A stretch of DNA of 64,000 nucleotides, from the NCBI RefSeq assembly GCF_001083785.1, contig NZ_LAVL01000036.1:1-64000 (forward strand). The letters run 5' to 3'. Shown here one piece after another: positions 18,068 to 27,005 of the stretch (within the stretch, counting starts at the first letter, position 1; every line of letters starts with the position of its first letter). Origin of the DNA: Nonomuraea sp. SBT364. Its GTDB lineage: Bacteria > Actinomycetota > Actinomycetes > Streptosporangiales > Streptosporangiaceae. The notes under the pieces were generated by a model. That model did no database searches and was not told where the DNA came from. It worked only from the letters and a program-made list of their open reading frames with translations. The position numbers and the translations under genes are program-made.

Positions 18068-18710
18068 GGCGGTCGGTGACCAGGTCGGTGAAGCCGTTGG
18101 CGAGCAGGATGACGGCGATGGCGGTGAGCAGGATGCCCGCGACGCGGTCCAGCAGCATCGCGCCCTTGAGGGAGATGCGGCGCTGGACGTGACCCGCCGC
18201 GTAGAGGGTGACACCGGTGACGACGGCGAAGGCCAGCGCGGCGACCGACAGCACCACCTTGTCCCGGACCGAGACGGCCTCGGCGGCGGCCGCGACGCCG
18301 AAGGCGAAGGTGGTGCCACCCACGGTGAGCGGGAACGTCACCGGCGTGAACAGCACCGACTGGACGTTCACCGGCGGCCCGGAGACAGGTTCGGGTTCGT
18401 CCATCTTGTCCAGCTCCTCGACGGCGCCCGCCCTGCCGAGCATGAGCGGGATCGAGGCGAACGCCAGGGCGATGCCGCCGGTGGCGGTGAGCGCGGCGGT
18501 GCTGATCCCGAGCAGCTGCAGCAGCGGCTCCCCGACCCACAGGGCGACCAGCACGAACACGGCGACGTTGACGGCCAGCCCGAGCGCCAGCCGGGCGACC
18601 TGCCCCCGGTCGAAGGTGCGGACGATGGGCAGGTAGGAGGCGAGGGCGGCGACGGGGCTGTAGAGCCCGAACAGCGCGAGAAACAGGAGAAGCGCGGGGT
18701 GGCTGCTCAT
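18057..18710 (-). CDS. MarC-family integral membrane protein
   Basis: 217 residues with six membrane segments in two groups of three, typical of the MarC/UPF0056 family. Conserved features are LYSPVAALASYLPIV in segment 1, GISTAALTATGGIALAFASIPLMLG and the second-half VTFPLTVGGTTFAFGV. The physiological role of MarC is not established. It lies 10 bp downstream of arcA and is probably co-transcribed with it. Confidence 0.82.
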   Translation of the reverse strand: MSSHPALLLFLALFGLYSPVAALASYLPIVRTFDRGQVARLALGLAVNVAVFVLVALWVGEPLLQLLGISTAALTATGGIALAFASIPLMLGRAGAVEELDKMDEPEPVSGPPVNVQSVLFTPVTFPLTVGGTTFAFGVAAAAEAVSVRDKVVLSVAALAFAVVTGVTLYAAGHVQRRISLKGAMLLDRVAGILLTAIAVILLANGFTDLVTDRLNR

Positions 18711-18720
18711 CGGGGCCGCG

Positions 18721-19977
18721 TCAGATGCCGTCGCGCTCGATCGGGCAGGTCATGCAGTGCGCGCCGCCCCGGCCCTTGCCGAGCTCGAACCCCTCGATCT
18801 CGATGACCTCGACCCCGTGCTCGCGCAGCTTGCGGTTGGTGAACTGGTTCTTGTGGTAGCCGATCACCACGCCGGGCGCGAGTGCGAAGAAGTTGTTGCC
18901 GGAGTCCCACTGCTCGCGGGCCATCTGGTAGTCGTCGCCGCCGGTCGGGATGATCTCCAGCTCGCTCAGCCCGAGCGCCTCCTGCAGCGCGCCGGTGAAG
19001 GTGGCGTCGCGGTGCACGTCCAGCGTGCCGTCCTTGTCGCCGGGGCGCAGTGAGTAGGAGGTGGCGTTCTGCAGGAACGGCGGGTAGGCGGTGGCCTTGC
19101 CGACGTCCAGGAACGTGAAGACGGTGTCCAGGTGCATGTACGAGCGGCTCTTCGGGATGTCGACCGCGATCACGCGCTCGGCCGCCCCCGCGGCGAACAG
19201 CGACAGCGCGATGTGCTCGATGGTGCGCACGTTGGTGCGCTCGCTGATGCCGATGGCCACCGCGCCGTGGCCGATCGGCATCATGTCGCCGCCCTCCATG
19301 GCCGCGTTGCCGTACGACTCCTCGTTGAAGCGCTCGTCCTCGCCCGCGAACGGGTACCAGAACGAGAAGTCCTCGTGGGCGAACATCGGGTGGTGATGGT
19401 AGACGGTGGACTGGTTCATCGTCTCCAGCAGGCGGGCGTGCCAGAACATCGGGTTCAGCGACACCCCGCCGTAGAGCCAGGCCGACGGGTCGCGCTGGTA
19501 GAGCGAGTTCGGCAGCGGCGGCAGGACGAACTCCCGGGGGTCGGCCGACGCCGCGACGAGCGAACGGTCGTCCAGGTCGGCGTGCCCGCCGATGCCGAAC
19601 TCCTCCTTGGTCAGGCCGCCGATCAGGTGGGTGGCCAGCTTGTCGCCGTTCCACCCGGACAGCGTCTCCCTGACCGTGTCGACCAGGGCGGGGCCGACGG
19701 TCAGGTGGGTGACAGCCTGCTCGACGGCGTGCTGCTTGGCCTCGAACGAGGCGTCGAGCGCCTCGGCGAGGAGCTGGTGGTGGTAGAACACCTCGACGCC
19801 GCGCTCGCGCATCACCGCGACGAACGTGTCGTGCTCCTTCTGCGCCTGCTCGACCCAGAGGATGTCGTCGAACAGCAGCCTGTCGTTGTTGGCGGGGGTG
19901 AGCCGTTTGAGGCTGAGCTCGGGGCGATGCACGATCACCTTGCGCAGCGTGCCGACCTCGGAATGGACACCCAGCAT
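18721..19977 (-). CDS. arcA: Arginine deiminase
   Basis: A 418-residue enzyme converting L-arginine to citrulline and ammonia. It begins [25 protein letters not shown] and carries the family motifs [35 protein letters not shown] and [11 protein letters not shown]. The nucleophile is Cys408 in the GGAHCMTCP terminus, so length and catalytic set are complete. The rest of the deiminase pathway (arcB, arcC, arcD) is absent nearby; only marC follows. Confidence 0.96.
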   Translation of the reverse strand: MLGVHSEVGTLRKVIVHRPELSLKRLTPANNDRLLFDDILWVEQAQKEHDTFVAVMRERGVEVFYHHQLLAEALDASFEAKQHAVEQAVTHLTVGPALVDTVRETLSGWNGDKLATHLIGGLTKEEFGIGGHADLDDRSLVAASADPREFVLPPLPNSLYQRDPSAWLYGGVSLNPMFWHARLLETMNQSTVYHHHPMFAHEDFSFWYPFAGEDERFNEESYGNAAMEGGDMMPIGHGAVAIGISERTNVRTIEHIALSLFAAGAAERVIAVDIPKSRSYMHLDTVFTFLDVGKATAYPPFLQNATSYSLRPGDKDGTLDVHRDATFTGALQEALGLSELEIIPTGGDDYQMAREQWDSGNNFFALAPGVVIGYHKNQFTNRKLREHGVEVIEIEGFELGKGRGGAHCMTCPIERDGI

Positions 19978-20053
19978 CTTCCGGTCCCCCCATCGCTACA
20001 AAGCCAGGTGATTCCGCACGGCCCCGCCCGCCAACCCGAACATGCCGAACCTT

Positions 20054-20071
20054 TGCCGGATTTATCCGGCA
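20054..20071. promoter_or_regulatory. Palindrome between arcA and the PLP enzyme gene
   Basis: TGCCGGATTTATCCGGCA is an 18-bp palindrome with perfect 8-bp arms and a two-base centre. It lies in the 128-bp divergent gap, 34 bp before the start codon at 20106 and 77 bp from the arcA start. It could be an operator for either gene. I cannot assign it to a regulator family. Confidence 0.5.
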
Positions 20072-20105
20072 GGAAAGGAGGGTGACGCGGTCCTAGGGTG
20101 GGCTC

Positions 20106-21134
20106 ATGGATCTCGACAGCGCGCTCTGGGACGCCGAGCCGGGCTGGCTCAACACCGCCTCCTACGGCTTGCCGCCACGCCGGGCGTTCGAGGAGTTGCA
20201 GGCCGTGCTGGCCGAGTGGCGGCACGGCAGCGGCGACTGGAAACCCTGGGACGCCGCCGTCGGCCGGTCTCGCGCCGCGTTCGCCCGGCTGGTCGGCGCC
20301 CCGCCCGAGGACGTGTCCATCAGCTCGACCGTCTCGCAGATCATGTCCACGGTGGCCACCGCGCTGCCGCCGGACGCCGAGGTGCTCGTGCCGGAGACCG
20401 AGTTCACCAGCAATTTGTTCCCGTGGGCGGTGGCCGCCCGGGTCACGACCGTCCCGGCCGACCGGCTGGCCGACGCCGTCACCTCCTCGACCGCCGCGGT
20501 GGCGTTCAGCCTGGTGCAGTCCGCGACCGGCGAGGTCGCGCCGCTGGCCGACATCGTCGCCGCCGCCCGTGACCACGACGCGCTCGTCATCGCCGACGGC
20601 TCCCAGGCGTGCGGCTGGCTGCCGGTCGGCGTGACCGGCGTCGACGCGCTGGCCTGCGCCGCGTACAAGTGGCTGATGGCGCCGCGCGGCGCCGCGTTCG
20701 GCTACCTGTCGCCGCGGCTGCGCGATCGCATGCGCCCGCTGGCCGCCAACTGGTACGCCGGGGCGGACGAGGGCGGCTCCTACTACGGGCCGCCGCTGCG
20801 GCTGGCGGGCGACGCGCGCGCGTTCGACCTGTCGCCCGCCTGGTTCTGCTTCGTGGGCGCGGCGCCGGCCATCGAGCTGCTCGATGAGATCGGCGTCGAG
20901 CGCGTCCGCGAGCACGACGTGGCGCTCGCCAACCGCTTCCGGGCGGGCCTCGGCCTCGAACCGTACGACAGCGCCATCGTCGCCGTCGACGCGCCCGGCG
21001 AGCGGCTCGCGGCGGCCGGCATCCGTGCGGCGGTGCGGGCCGGGAGGGTGCGCGCCAGCTTCCACGCCTACAACACGACCGCCGACGTGGACCGCGCGCT
21101 GGAGGCGCTCGGCACCCCCATAACACCGCGATAG
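20106..21134 (+). CDS. Class V aminotransferase-fold PLP enzyme
   Basis: 342 residues with fold type I PLP enzyme features: N-terminal LNTASYGLPPRRAFEEL, Asp in VIADGSQACGWLPV stacking near the pyridine nitrogen, and the Schiff-base Lys188 in ACAAYKWLMAPRG. Related to cysteine desulfurase/kynureninase-like and isopenicillin N epimerase-like proteins. It is shorter than canonical kynureninase, so the substrate is open. ATG is preceded closely by GGGTGGGCTC without a strong Shine-Dalgarno. Confidence 0.86.
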   Translation: MDLDSALWDAEPGWLNTASYGLPPRRAFEELQAVLAEWRHGSGDWKPWDAAVGRSRAAFARLVGAPPEDVSISSTVSQIMSTVATALPPDAEVLVPETEFTSNLFPWAVAARVTTVPADRLADAVTSSTAAVAFSLVQSATGEVAPLADIVAAARDHDALVIADGSQACGWLPVGVTGVDALACAAYKWLMAPRGAAFGYLSPRLRDRMRPLAANWYAGADEGGSYYGPPLRLAGDARAFDLSPAWFCFVGAAPAIELLDEIGVERVREHDVALANRFRAGLGLEPYDSAIVAVDAPGERLAAAGIRAAVRAGRVRASFHAYNTTADVDRALEALGTPITPR

Positions 21135-21211
21135 GGGGTCATTTGGGACGACCACTTCTTGCATGCGGCCTCGTACGGTGGCGACACCCCCCGTAATACG
21201 AGGAGAGTCAC

Positions 21212-22591
21212 ATGCTCCCCAGAAAGACCCTGACAGCGGGCCTGGCCTTAGGGATCACCCTGGTGGTCGTCCCCGCCGTCGCCTACACCGCACACAGCGC
21301 CACCGCGGACGACCTCACCCCCTACGCCGCGGCGCAGGCGCGGGCGGCCGTCAACGAACCACCTCCCGGCCTGATCGACGCACTCAGTGACGACCTCGGC
21401 ATCAGCGCGCAGCAGGCCGAGACCCGGCTGGTCAACGAGGCCGCCGCGGCCTCCGTCGAACCCGGCGTCCGCGCCGGGCTCGGCGCCTCCTACGGCGGCG
21501 TCTGGCTCACCGGACCCACCGCCACCATGATCGTCGCCACCACCGACCAGGCGCAGGTCCCCGCCATCCGGAAGACCGGCGTCGAGGCCCGCGTGGTCGG
21601 CCGCTCCCTCCAGCAGCTCGACCAGATCAAGGCCACCCTCGACCAGGCCGCCGCCAAGGCGCCCAGAACCGCGCCCGTCTGGTACGTGGACGTCGTCAAC
21701 AACGACGTGGTCGTCCTGTCGTCCTCCCCCGCCAGGGCGCGCGCCTGGGTGAAGGCCAGCGGGGCGGACGCGTCCGCCGTCCGGGTCGTCCGCTCCGACG
21801 AGCGGCCCCAGACCTACTACGACGTACGCGGCGGCGACGCGTACTACATCGGCAGCGGCTCCCGCTGCTCCGTCGGGTTCTCGGTGACCAAGCCCGGCTC
21901 GCAGGGCGGCTTCGTCACCGCCGGCCACTGCGGCACCACCGGCGCGACCACGACCGGGCACAACCGCGTCAACCAGGGCGTATTCCGCGGCTCCTCCTTC
22001 CCGGGCAACGACTACGCCTGGGTCGAGGTCAACACGCAGTGGACGCCGACCGGCGTGGTCAACGCCTACGGCCGGGGCATCCAGCCGATCCGCGGCTCCC
22101 AGGTAGCCCAGGTGGGCGCCTCGATCTGCCGGTCCGGCTCGACCACCCAGACCCACTGCGGGCAGGTCAGCCAGCTCAACACCAGCGTCACCTACCCGCA
22201 GGGCACCGTCTCCCAGGTGACCAGGACGAGCGTCTGCGCCGAACCGGGCGACTCGGGCGGCTCGTTCTACTCCGGTGACCAGGCCCAGGGCGTGACCTCG
22301 GGCGGCTCGGGCAACTGCAGCTCGGGCGGCACCACGTACTTCCAGCCGGTCAACGAGATCCTCCAGGTGTACGGCCTCACGCTGGCGGGCTCCGGTGGAG
22401 GTCCGAGCCCGACGGGGTCGCCGACCGGCGGCCCGACCGACCCGCCCGGCGGCACCTGGGCGGCCGGCACCACGTACGCGACGGGCTCCACGGTGACGTA
22501 CGGCGGCGCCACGTACCGGTGCCTCCAGGGCCACACCGCGCAGGTGGGCTGGGAGCCGCCGGTCGTGCCCGCCCTCTGGCAGCGCGTCTGA
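21212..22591 (+). CDS. Streptogrisin-type secreted protease with chitin-binding tail
   Basis: 459 residues. Signal peptide (about 1-30), alpha-lytic-protease-type propeptide (LSDDLGISAQQAETRL through the SSPARARAWVKASG repeat region), mature chymotrypsin-fold domain beginning near YYDVRGGDAYY, a Ser/Pro/Gly linker and a C-terminal CBM5/12 domain (TWAAGTTYATGSTVTYGG, GWEPP, W). The triad is His239 (TAGHCG), Asp267 (GNDYAW) and Ser348 (PGDSGGS). The propeptide should act as folding chaperone and be self-cleaved. The carbohydrate module suggests it works on chitin-associated protein. Confidence 0.92.
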   Translation: MLPRKTLTAGLALGITLVVVPAVAYTAHSATADDLTPYAAAQARAAVNEPPPGLIDALSDDLGISAQQAETRLVNEAAAASVEPGVRAGLGASYGGVWLTGPTATMIVATTDQAQVPAIRKTGVEARVVGRSLQQLDQIKATLDQAAAKAPRTAPVWYVDVVNNDVVVLSSSPARARAWVKASGADASAVRVVRSDERPQTYYDVRGGDAYYIGSGSRCSVGFSVTKPGSQGGFVTAGHCGTTGATTTGHNRVNQGVFRGSSFPGNDYAWVEVNTQWTPTGVVNAYGRGIQPIRGSQVAQVGASICRSGSTTQTHCGQVSQLNTSVTYPQGTVSQVTRTSVCAEPGDSGGSFYSGDQAQGVTSGGSGNCSSGGTTYFQPVNEILQVYGLTLAGSGGGPSPTGSPTGGPTDPPGGTWAAGTTYATGSTVTYGGATYRCLQGHTAQVGWEPPVVPALWQRV

Positions 22592-22605
22592 ACCCCTTCT
22601 GATCA

Positions 22606-22644
22606 GGGCCCGGACCGGGACGCTCCCTCCCCCGGCCCGGGCCC
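22606..22644 (+). terminator. Strong hairpin terminator after the protease gene
   Basis: GGGCCCGG (22606-22613) pairs with CCGGGCCC (22637-22644), and inside it CCGGG (22615-22619) pairs with CCCGG (22631-22635), leaving an 11-nt loop. It lies 15 bp after the stop codon. There is no clear T-tract, which is usual for high-GC actinomycetes. Confidence 0.75.
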
Positions 22645-22705
22645 GCGGAATTGTCGGTGCCGGCCGGTACTTTCCGATCATCCCCCCGACGATGGAGGTT
22701 GGTCG

Positions 22706-23002
22706 ATGTACCGACAGGGAGACATCCTGATCGTGCCGGTGCCCGAGGAGACCGCGCCGCGCGTCGTCCGCCCCGAGCCCCGCGACGCCCGCGGGCGCCT
22801 CGTGCTGGCCTACGGCGAGGCCACCGGGCACTGCCACGCGATCCCGGGTCCCGGCACGCTGTCGGGGGGCTTCCTGCACCTGCCGGATGGCGGCCGCCTG
22901 GTGCACGAGGAGCACGACGCGATCTCCCTGCCCAAGGGCTGCTACCGGGTGGTCCGCCAGCGCGAGTACGTGCCGGGCTCCTTCCGGGTGGTGGCCGACT
23001 GA
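22706..23002 (+). CDS. Small protein of unknown function before DUF6745
   Basis: 98 residues, ATG with GGAGG nine bases upstream. The sequence (MYRQGDILIVPVPEET, VLAYGEATGHCHAIPG, HLPDGGRLVHEEHDAISLPKGCYRVVRQREY) is all-beta in appearance with several His and two Cys. It has no signal peptide. Its stop codon overlaps the start of the DUF6745 gene (TGATG), so the pair is translationally coupled and probably functions together. Confidence 0.8.
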   Translation: MYRQGDILIVPVPEETAPRVVRPEPRDARGRLVLAYGEATGHCHAIPGPGTLSGGFLHLPDGGRLVHEEHDAISLPKGCYRVVRQREYVPGSFRVVAD

Positions 23003-24141
23003 TGAGCGTGCACACGGAGGAGCGGGCGGCGTGGGACCGGGCGGCGTTCGCCACCGGCCGGGGCGACGACGTCGAGGGAGCCGTCCGGCAGGCCTACCGG
23101 GAAGCGGGCCTGCCGGACCCCGAGCACGTGATCACGGTGGCCTCGCCGCTCGCCGGAGCGCGGGCGGCCGCCCGGCCCACAGCCGGCGCCGCCCGGCGCG
23201 AGCAGCCCCCCTCCGGAAGCGAGGCCACCCGCGTCGAAGCGGCGCCCGAAGGCCCGCCGATCGGCGTCGTGGCGGCGCCCGATGGGCTGCCGGTCGGCGT
23301 CGTGGCGGGGCGGTCGGTGCGGCACGAGGTGCGGACCTTGCCGTGGGAGCGGGCCAGGGCCGTGCTCTCGGCGGAGCTGGGCCCGGCCGGCTGGGCGGCC
23401 CGGTGGACCGAGACCGGTGGCCGGCTCTGGCCGCAGGTGAGCCGGCTGGTCGCCGACGTGCGCCGGGCCGTCGCCGACGCCGGGGGCGACGAGCTGCGCC
23501 GTGTCACGCTCGACGCGGTCCTCGGCCAGCATGACGCGCCCTGGCTGTCGGCCTTCGACGCCCCCGGCGGGCGGCCCGACGCCCACGACGACGAGCCGTG
23601 GCTGTCGGCGCTGGGCGGGCTCAAGCGGGTCGCCGGGTGCGCGGGCTGGTGGTGGCCGTACGAGCGGGTGGCGATCGTCAGCGCCCGTCCCACGGAGCTG
23701 CACCTCGACGAGCTGGGCAGGCTGCACGCGGCGGGCGGTCCCGCGCTGGCGTATTCCGACGGGTTCGCCCTGCACGCCTGGCACGGCATGCCGGTGCCCG
23801 CCGACTTCACGATGACCGACCTCACCCCGCGCCGCATCCGCGAGGAGGCCAACGCCGAGCTGCGCCGCGTCATGCTGGAGCACTTCGGCCTCGACCGCTA
23901 CCTGGCCGAGTCGGGGGCGCGGCCGGAGCATTCGGACGAGACGGGCGTCCTGTGGCGGATCGAGCTGCCCGACGACGAGCCGATCGCCATGGTGGAGGTG
24001 GTCAACTCCACGCCGGAGCCCGACGGCACCCGCCGCACCTACTTCCTGCGGGTGCCGCCGTGGGTGCGGCGGGCGCGCGAGGGCGTCGCCTGGACGTTCG
24101 GCGTGAGCGAGGACGACTACCGGCCGGCGCGCGAGACCTGA
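23002..24141 (+). CDS. DUF6745 domain protein
   Basis: 379 residues. The C-terminal half holds the DUF6745 region (GCAGWWWPYERVAIVSARPTEL, ALAYSDGFALHAWHGMPVP, LMLEHFG-like, ETGVLWRIELPDDEPIAMVEVVNSTPEPDGT, TFGVSEDDYRP). An internal low-complexity stretch near residues 80-105 repeats the pattern P-x-G-x-P-[IV]-G-V-V-A. The function of the family is unknown. It converges with the STM4011-type gene and overlaps it by 25 bp, which ties this pair physically to that cluster. Confidence 0.8.
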   Translation: MSVHTEERAAWDRAAFATGRGDDVEGAVRQAYREAGLPDPEHVITVASPLAGARAAARPTAGAARREQPPSGSEATRVEAAPEGPPIGVVAAPDGLPVGVVAGRSVRHEVRTLPWERARAVLSAELGPAGWAARWTETGGRLWPQVSRLVADVRRAVADAGGDELRRVTLDAVLGQHDAPWLSAFDAPGGRPDAHDDEPWLSALGGLKRVAGCAGWWWPYERVAIVSARPTELHLDELGRLHAAGGPALAYSDGFALHAWHGMPVPADFTMTDLTPRRIREEANAELRRVMLEHFGLDRYLAESGARPEHSDETGVLWRIELPDDEPIAMVEVVNSTPEPDGTRRTYFLRVPPWVRRAREGVAWTFGVSEDDYRPARET

Positions 24142-24968
24142 GGCCAGGCCGCCGGCACCCGTTCCAGCACCCCGTCGCCGAACACCTCGTACAACCCGAG
24201 CGGCTCCAGGTGCACGTAGCCGATGTGGCAGTCGCAGGAGGCGGCCGGGCAGGCGCGCGGCCGCAGCTCCGGCGCGTAGCTGCCGTCGTAGAGGTTGCCC
24301 AGCGGCTCCGCGATGAAGTGGCAGCGCCGCACGTCGCCGTCGCCGTTCACGGACACGACGCTGTCGCCGGTGCGGCACGGCAGGCCCCGGCTGGCGTGCG
24401 GGAAGCGGCTGTGGTGGAAGAGCGGGTCGACGGCCGCCCAGTCGGCGGCCTCGGCGTCGGTGTAGAGGCGCCCTTCTTCGGCGTTCACCCACAGATACGT
24501 CTCGGGCGGCAGGTCGGCGCGCAGCCGCCGGGCGTCGGCCAGGTGCGCCGGATCGCCCACGACGCCGACGCTGTGCCGCACGGTCAGCGACCGGATCTTG
24601 TCCAGGAAGCGGTCGTAGGGCACCTGCGTGGGGTGGTAGGTGACCCAGAGCGCGGCCCGGTCGGAGGCGTCGGCGAGCCAGCCGGTGCGGCAGCTCAGGT
24701 TGGTCTGGATGGCGACCCGGCGGACGTTCGGCAGCCACGACAGCTCCACGAGCGCCCGTCGGTACCAGGATCTGACCAGCCCTTCGCCCCACGGCGTGAA
24801 CAGGATGGCGATCTCGAAGTCCTGCCCGGCCACCCAGGCGGCGAACCGCTCCAGCGCGGCCCGGTCGGCGCGCAACTGCTCAGGCGTGTCGCGCCGCTTG
24901 GCGAACGGGCAGTACGCGCAGTCGTAGTCGCAGCTCGCCAGCGGCCCCCGATACAGGATCGTCAGCAT
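24117..24968 (-). CDS. STM4011-family radical SAM protein
   Basis: 283 residues. A radical SAM cluster motif C13-x3-C17-x2-C20 (ASCDYDCAYC) is followed by a TIM-barrel core (ILFTPWGEGLVRSWY, RRVAIQTNLSCRTGW). The C-terminal part has Cys-rich CRTGDSVVSVNGDGDVRRCHF and ACPAASCDCHIGYVHLEPLGLYEVFG, consistent with an extra iron-sulfur cluster like SPASM enzymes. Start ATG overlaps the STM4012-type stop by 7 bp. Reaction and substrate are unknown. Confidence 0.87.
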   Translation of the reverse strand: MLTILYRGPLASCDYDCAYCPFAKRRDTPEQLRADRAALERFAAWVAGQDFEIAILFTPWGEGLVRSWYRRALVELSWLPNVRRVAIQTNLSCRTGWLADASDRAALWVTYHPTQVPYDRFLDKIRSLTVRHSVGVVGDPAHLADARRLRADLPPETYLWVNAEEGRLYTDAEAADWAAVDPLFHHSRFPHASRGLPCRTGDSVVSVNGDGDVRRCHFIAEPLGNLYDGSYAPELRPRACPAASCDCHIGYVHLEPLGLYEVFGDGVLERVPAAWPQVSRAGR

Positions 24969-26227
24969 GCGGCGTACCCGTCCATGAGCGCCCTGACCCG
25001 CGGCGAGAACAACGCGGGCCCGATCGCGTCGGAACGGGCCAGCCCTTCGGGCGTCAGCCTGACCGTCTCCGGCTCCACCACCAGCCACTGCCGGAACCGG
25101 TCCAGCGGGAAGTCGTCGAGCACGTCGGCGCCGAACCGCTCCCGGTAGAGCCCGCGCGCCAGCCCGCCGGCCTGCAGCAGCGACTGGATCAGGTGCCGCC
25201 GCGCGCGCTCGTCCGGCGACAGCGCGAAGCCCACGTTGGCGGCGCCGAAGTCGTCGCGGCCCACGTAGTCGTCGATGATCGCGCGCACCTGCCGGGCGCC
25301 CACCGCGTACTCGAAGGAGTAGTGCAGTTCGCTCGTGTAGGAGCGGGCGCCGCAGCCCAGGCCCACCATGCCGTCGGTCTGGCAGCAGTATTCGGTGGCG
25401 TTCGCGGTGCCGGGCAGCCGGAACATCCGCATCGACACCTGCTCGTAGCCGGCGTCGGCGAGCCGGTCGCGGCCGATCCGGTAGAGCTCCAGCCGCTGGT
25501 CGTCCCAGGCCCGCCCCTGCTTGCCGAGCCCGGTCAGCGGCCGGACGTACAGGGGGTAGAGGTAGATCTCCTCGGGCTTCCAGGTGAGCGCGGTCTCCAG
25601 CGAGTACAGCCACGATGCGGGGGTCTGGCCGTCGATGCCGTAGATGAGGTCGACGTTGAGCACGGGGACGGCGCAGGCGCGGATGGCGTCGAGCGCCGCC
25701 TCGACCTCGGCGCGCTTCTGCGGCCGGACGGCGGCACGCGCCTCGGCGGCGACGAAGCTCTGCACGCCGATGGAGATCCGCGTGGTGCCGCGCTCGGCCA
25801 GCACGGCGAGCCGGTCGGGGGTGGCGGTGGCGGGCGAGGTCTCGACCGACAGCGGGATCGCGCCCAGGTCGACCGCCATGGCCCGCTCGGTCAGGTCGAA
25901 GAGCCTGGTCAGCTCGCGGGCGCTGAGGTAGGTGGGGGTGCCGCCGCCGAACGCGGCCGTGCTGAACGCGGTCTCCGCCAGCGCGTCCGAGGTCTGCGCG
26001 GCCTGGCGGCCGAGGGCGTCGAGGTAGGCGGTGACCAGGTCCTCGGGGGCGCCGGTGCGGGTGAACAGGTTGCAGAAGCCGCACCGCATCTCGCAGAACG
26101 GGATGTGCACGTACAGGGCGCCGGGCCGTTCCCCGGCCCAGACGTCGGTCAGGGCGGGCCGGGGGTCGAGCGGGCGGTAGGCGGTCTTGTGCGGATACGC
26201 GTAGACGTATCCCTCATACGGGCGCAT
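24962..26227 (-). CDS. STM4012-family radical SAM protein (HemN-like)
   Basis: 421 residues with the HemN/coproporphyrinogen-dehydrogenase-like layout. Motif C45-x3-C49-x2-C52 (HIPFCEMRCGFCN), GGGTPTYLS, SVETSPATATPDRL, GTTRISIGVQSF, VLNVDLIYGIDGQTP. A second Cys region (ATEYCCQTDGMVGLGCGARSY) is present. It is distinct from true heme enzymes and always belongs to the STM4011-4015 neighbourhood as far as I know. It overlaps both neighbours in the operon. Confidence 0.88.
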   Translation of the reverse strand: MRPYEGYVYAYPHKTAYRPLDPRPALTDVWAGERPGALYVHIPFCEMRCGFCNLFTRTGAPEDLVTAYLDALGRQAAQTSDALAETAFSTAAFGGGTPTYLSARELTRLFDLTERAMAVDLGAIPLSVETSPATATPDRLAVLAERGTTRISIGVQSFVAAEARAAVRPQKRAEVEAALDAIRACAVPVLNVDLIYGIDGQTPASWLYSLETALTWKPEEIYLYPLYVRPLTGLGKQGRAWDDQRLELYRIGRDRLADAGYEQVSMRMFRLPGTANATEYCCQTDGMVGLGCGARSYTSELHYSFEYAVGARQVRAIIDDYVGRDDFGAANVGFALSPDERARRHLIQSLLQAGGLARGLYRERFGADVLDDFPLDRFRQWLVVEPETVRLTPEGLARSDAIGPALFSPRVRALMDGYAAC

Positions 26228-27005
26228 GTGGCTCCAGGATGAACTGCGTGTACGGGACGGTCCACACGACCTCGTGGCCGATCCGGTGGCCGACGTGGCC
26301 GTCCTCGCCGTACGCCGTGCCGTGGTCGGAGCAGACGATCACCAGCGTGGGACGGGGCATGAGGTCGTAGAGCCGGCCGATGTGCCGGTCCACGTACGTC
26401 AGCGCGGCGGCGTGGGTGTCGCGCGAATCGGTGGTCGCGCCGGGCAGGTAGAAGTGGTTCGGCTGGTGCAGGGCGGACACGTTGAGGAACAGGAACACCC
26501 TGGTCTTGATATTTCGCAGTATTTCGTCCACGCGGTCGATCTGATTCTCCAGCGACCGCGGGTCCGTCACCCCGAACTCCGGCTCCCAGTGGCTCTCCGC
26601 GAACAGCCCCGGCAGCGCCGACCCGAGCGGCGTCCGCTTGTTGAAGAAGCCCACGCCCCCGACGCACACCGTGTGGTAGCCGGCCCGCGCCAGCCCGGCG
26701 GGCAGGTCCGGCGCGTCGAACACCCAGGTGCCGTCCGCCGTGGTCTCGCTGCCCGGGAACGTGGCCGCGAACAGCCGGGGATGCGGCCCCGGCGTCACCG
26801 GCGTGGGCAGGAACCCGGCGAAGATCGCCGCGTGCGAGGCGTAGGTGAAGCTCCCCGGGCTGTGCCGCCGCTCCCACCGCGCCCCCCGCGGCAGCAGGTC
26901 GGGCAGCCGCCCGGCCCGCGCCAGTTCGTCGGCCACGTCGTAGCGCAGGGTGTCGAGCGTGATCAGCAGGATGTCGTGGCTGCCCACGATCTCACGCATG
27001 TCCAT
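26214..27005 (-). CDS. STM4013-family alkaline-phosphatase-superfamily hydrolase
   Basis: 263 residues from ATG at 27005. Sulfatase/phosphodiesterase-like fold: ILLITLDTLRYDVA carries the metal Asp18 and likely nucleophile Thr19, with FTYASHAAIFAGFLPTP and the C-terminal metal site CSDHGTAYGEDGHVGH. This would hydrolyse a phosphate or sulfate ester or transfer a phospho group. It is shorter than sulfatases (about 500 residues), as is normal for this family. It overlaps the STM4014-type gene by 14 bp. Confidence 0.87.
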   Translation of the reverse strand: MDMREIVGSHDILLITLDTLRYDVADELARAGRLPDLLPRGARWERRHSPGSFTYASHAAIFAGFLPTPVTPGPHPRLFAATFPGSETTADGTWVFDAPDLPAGLARAGYHTVCVGGVGFFNKRTPLGSALPGLFAESHWEPEFGVTDPRSLENQIDRVDEILRNIKTRVFLFLNVSALHQPNHFYLPGATTDSRDTHAAALTYVDRHIGRLYDLMPRPTLVIVCSDHGTAYGEDGHVGHRIGHEVVWTVPYTQFILEPHAPV

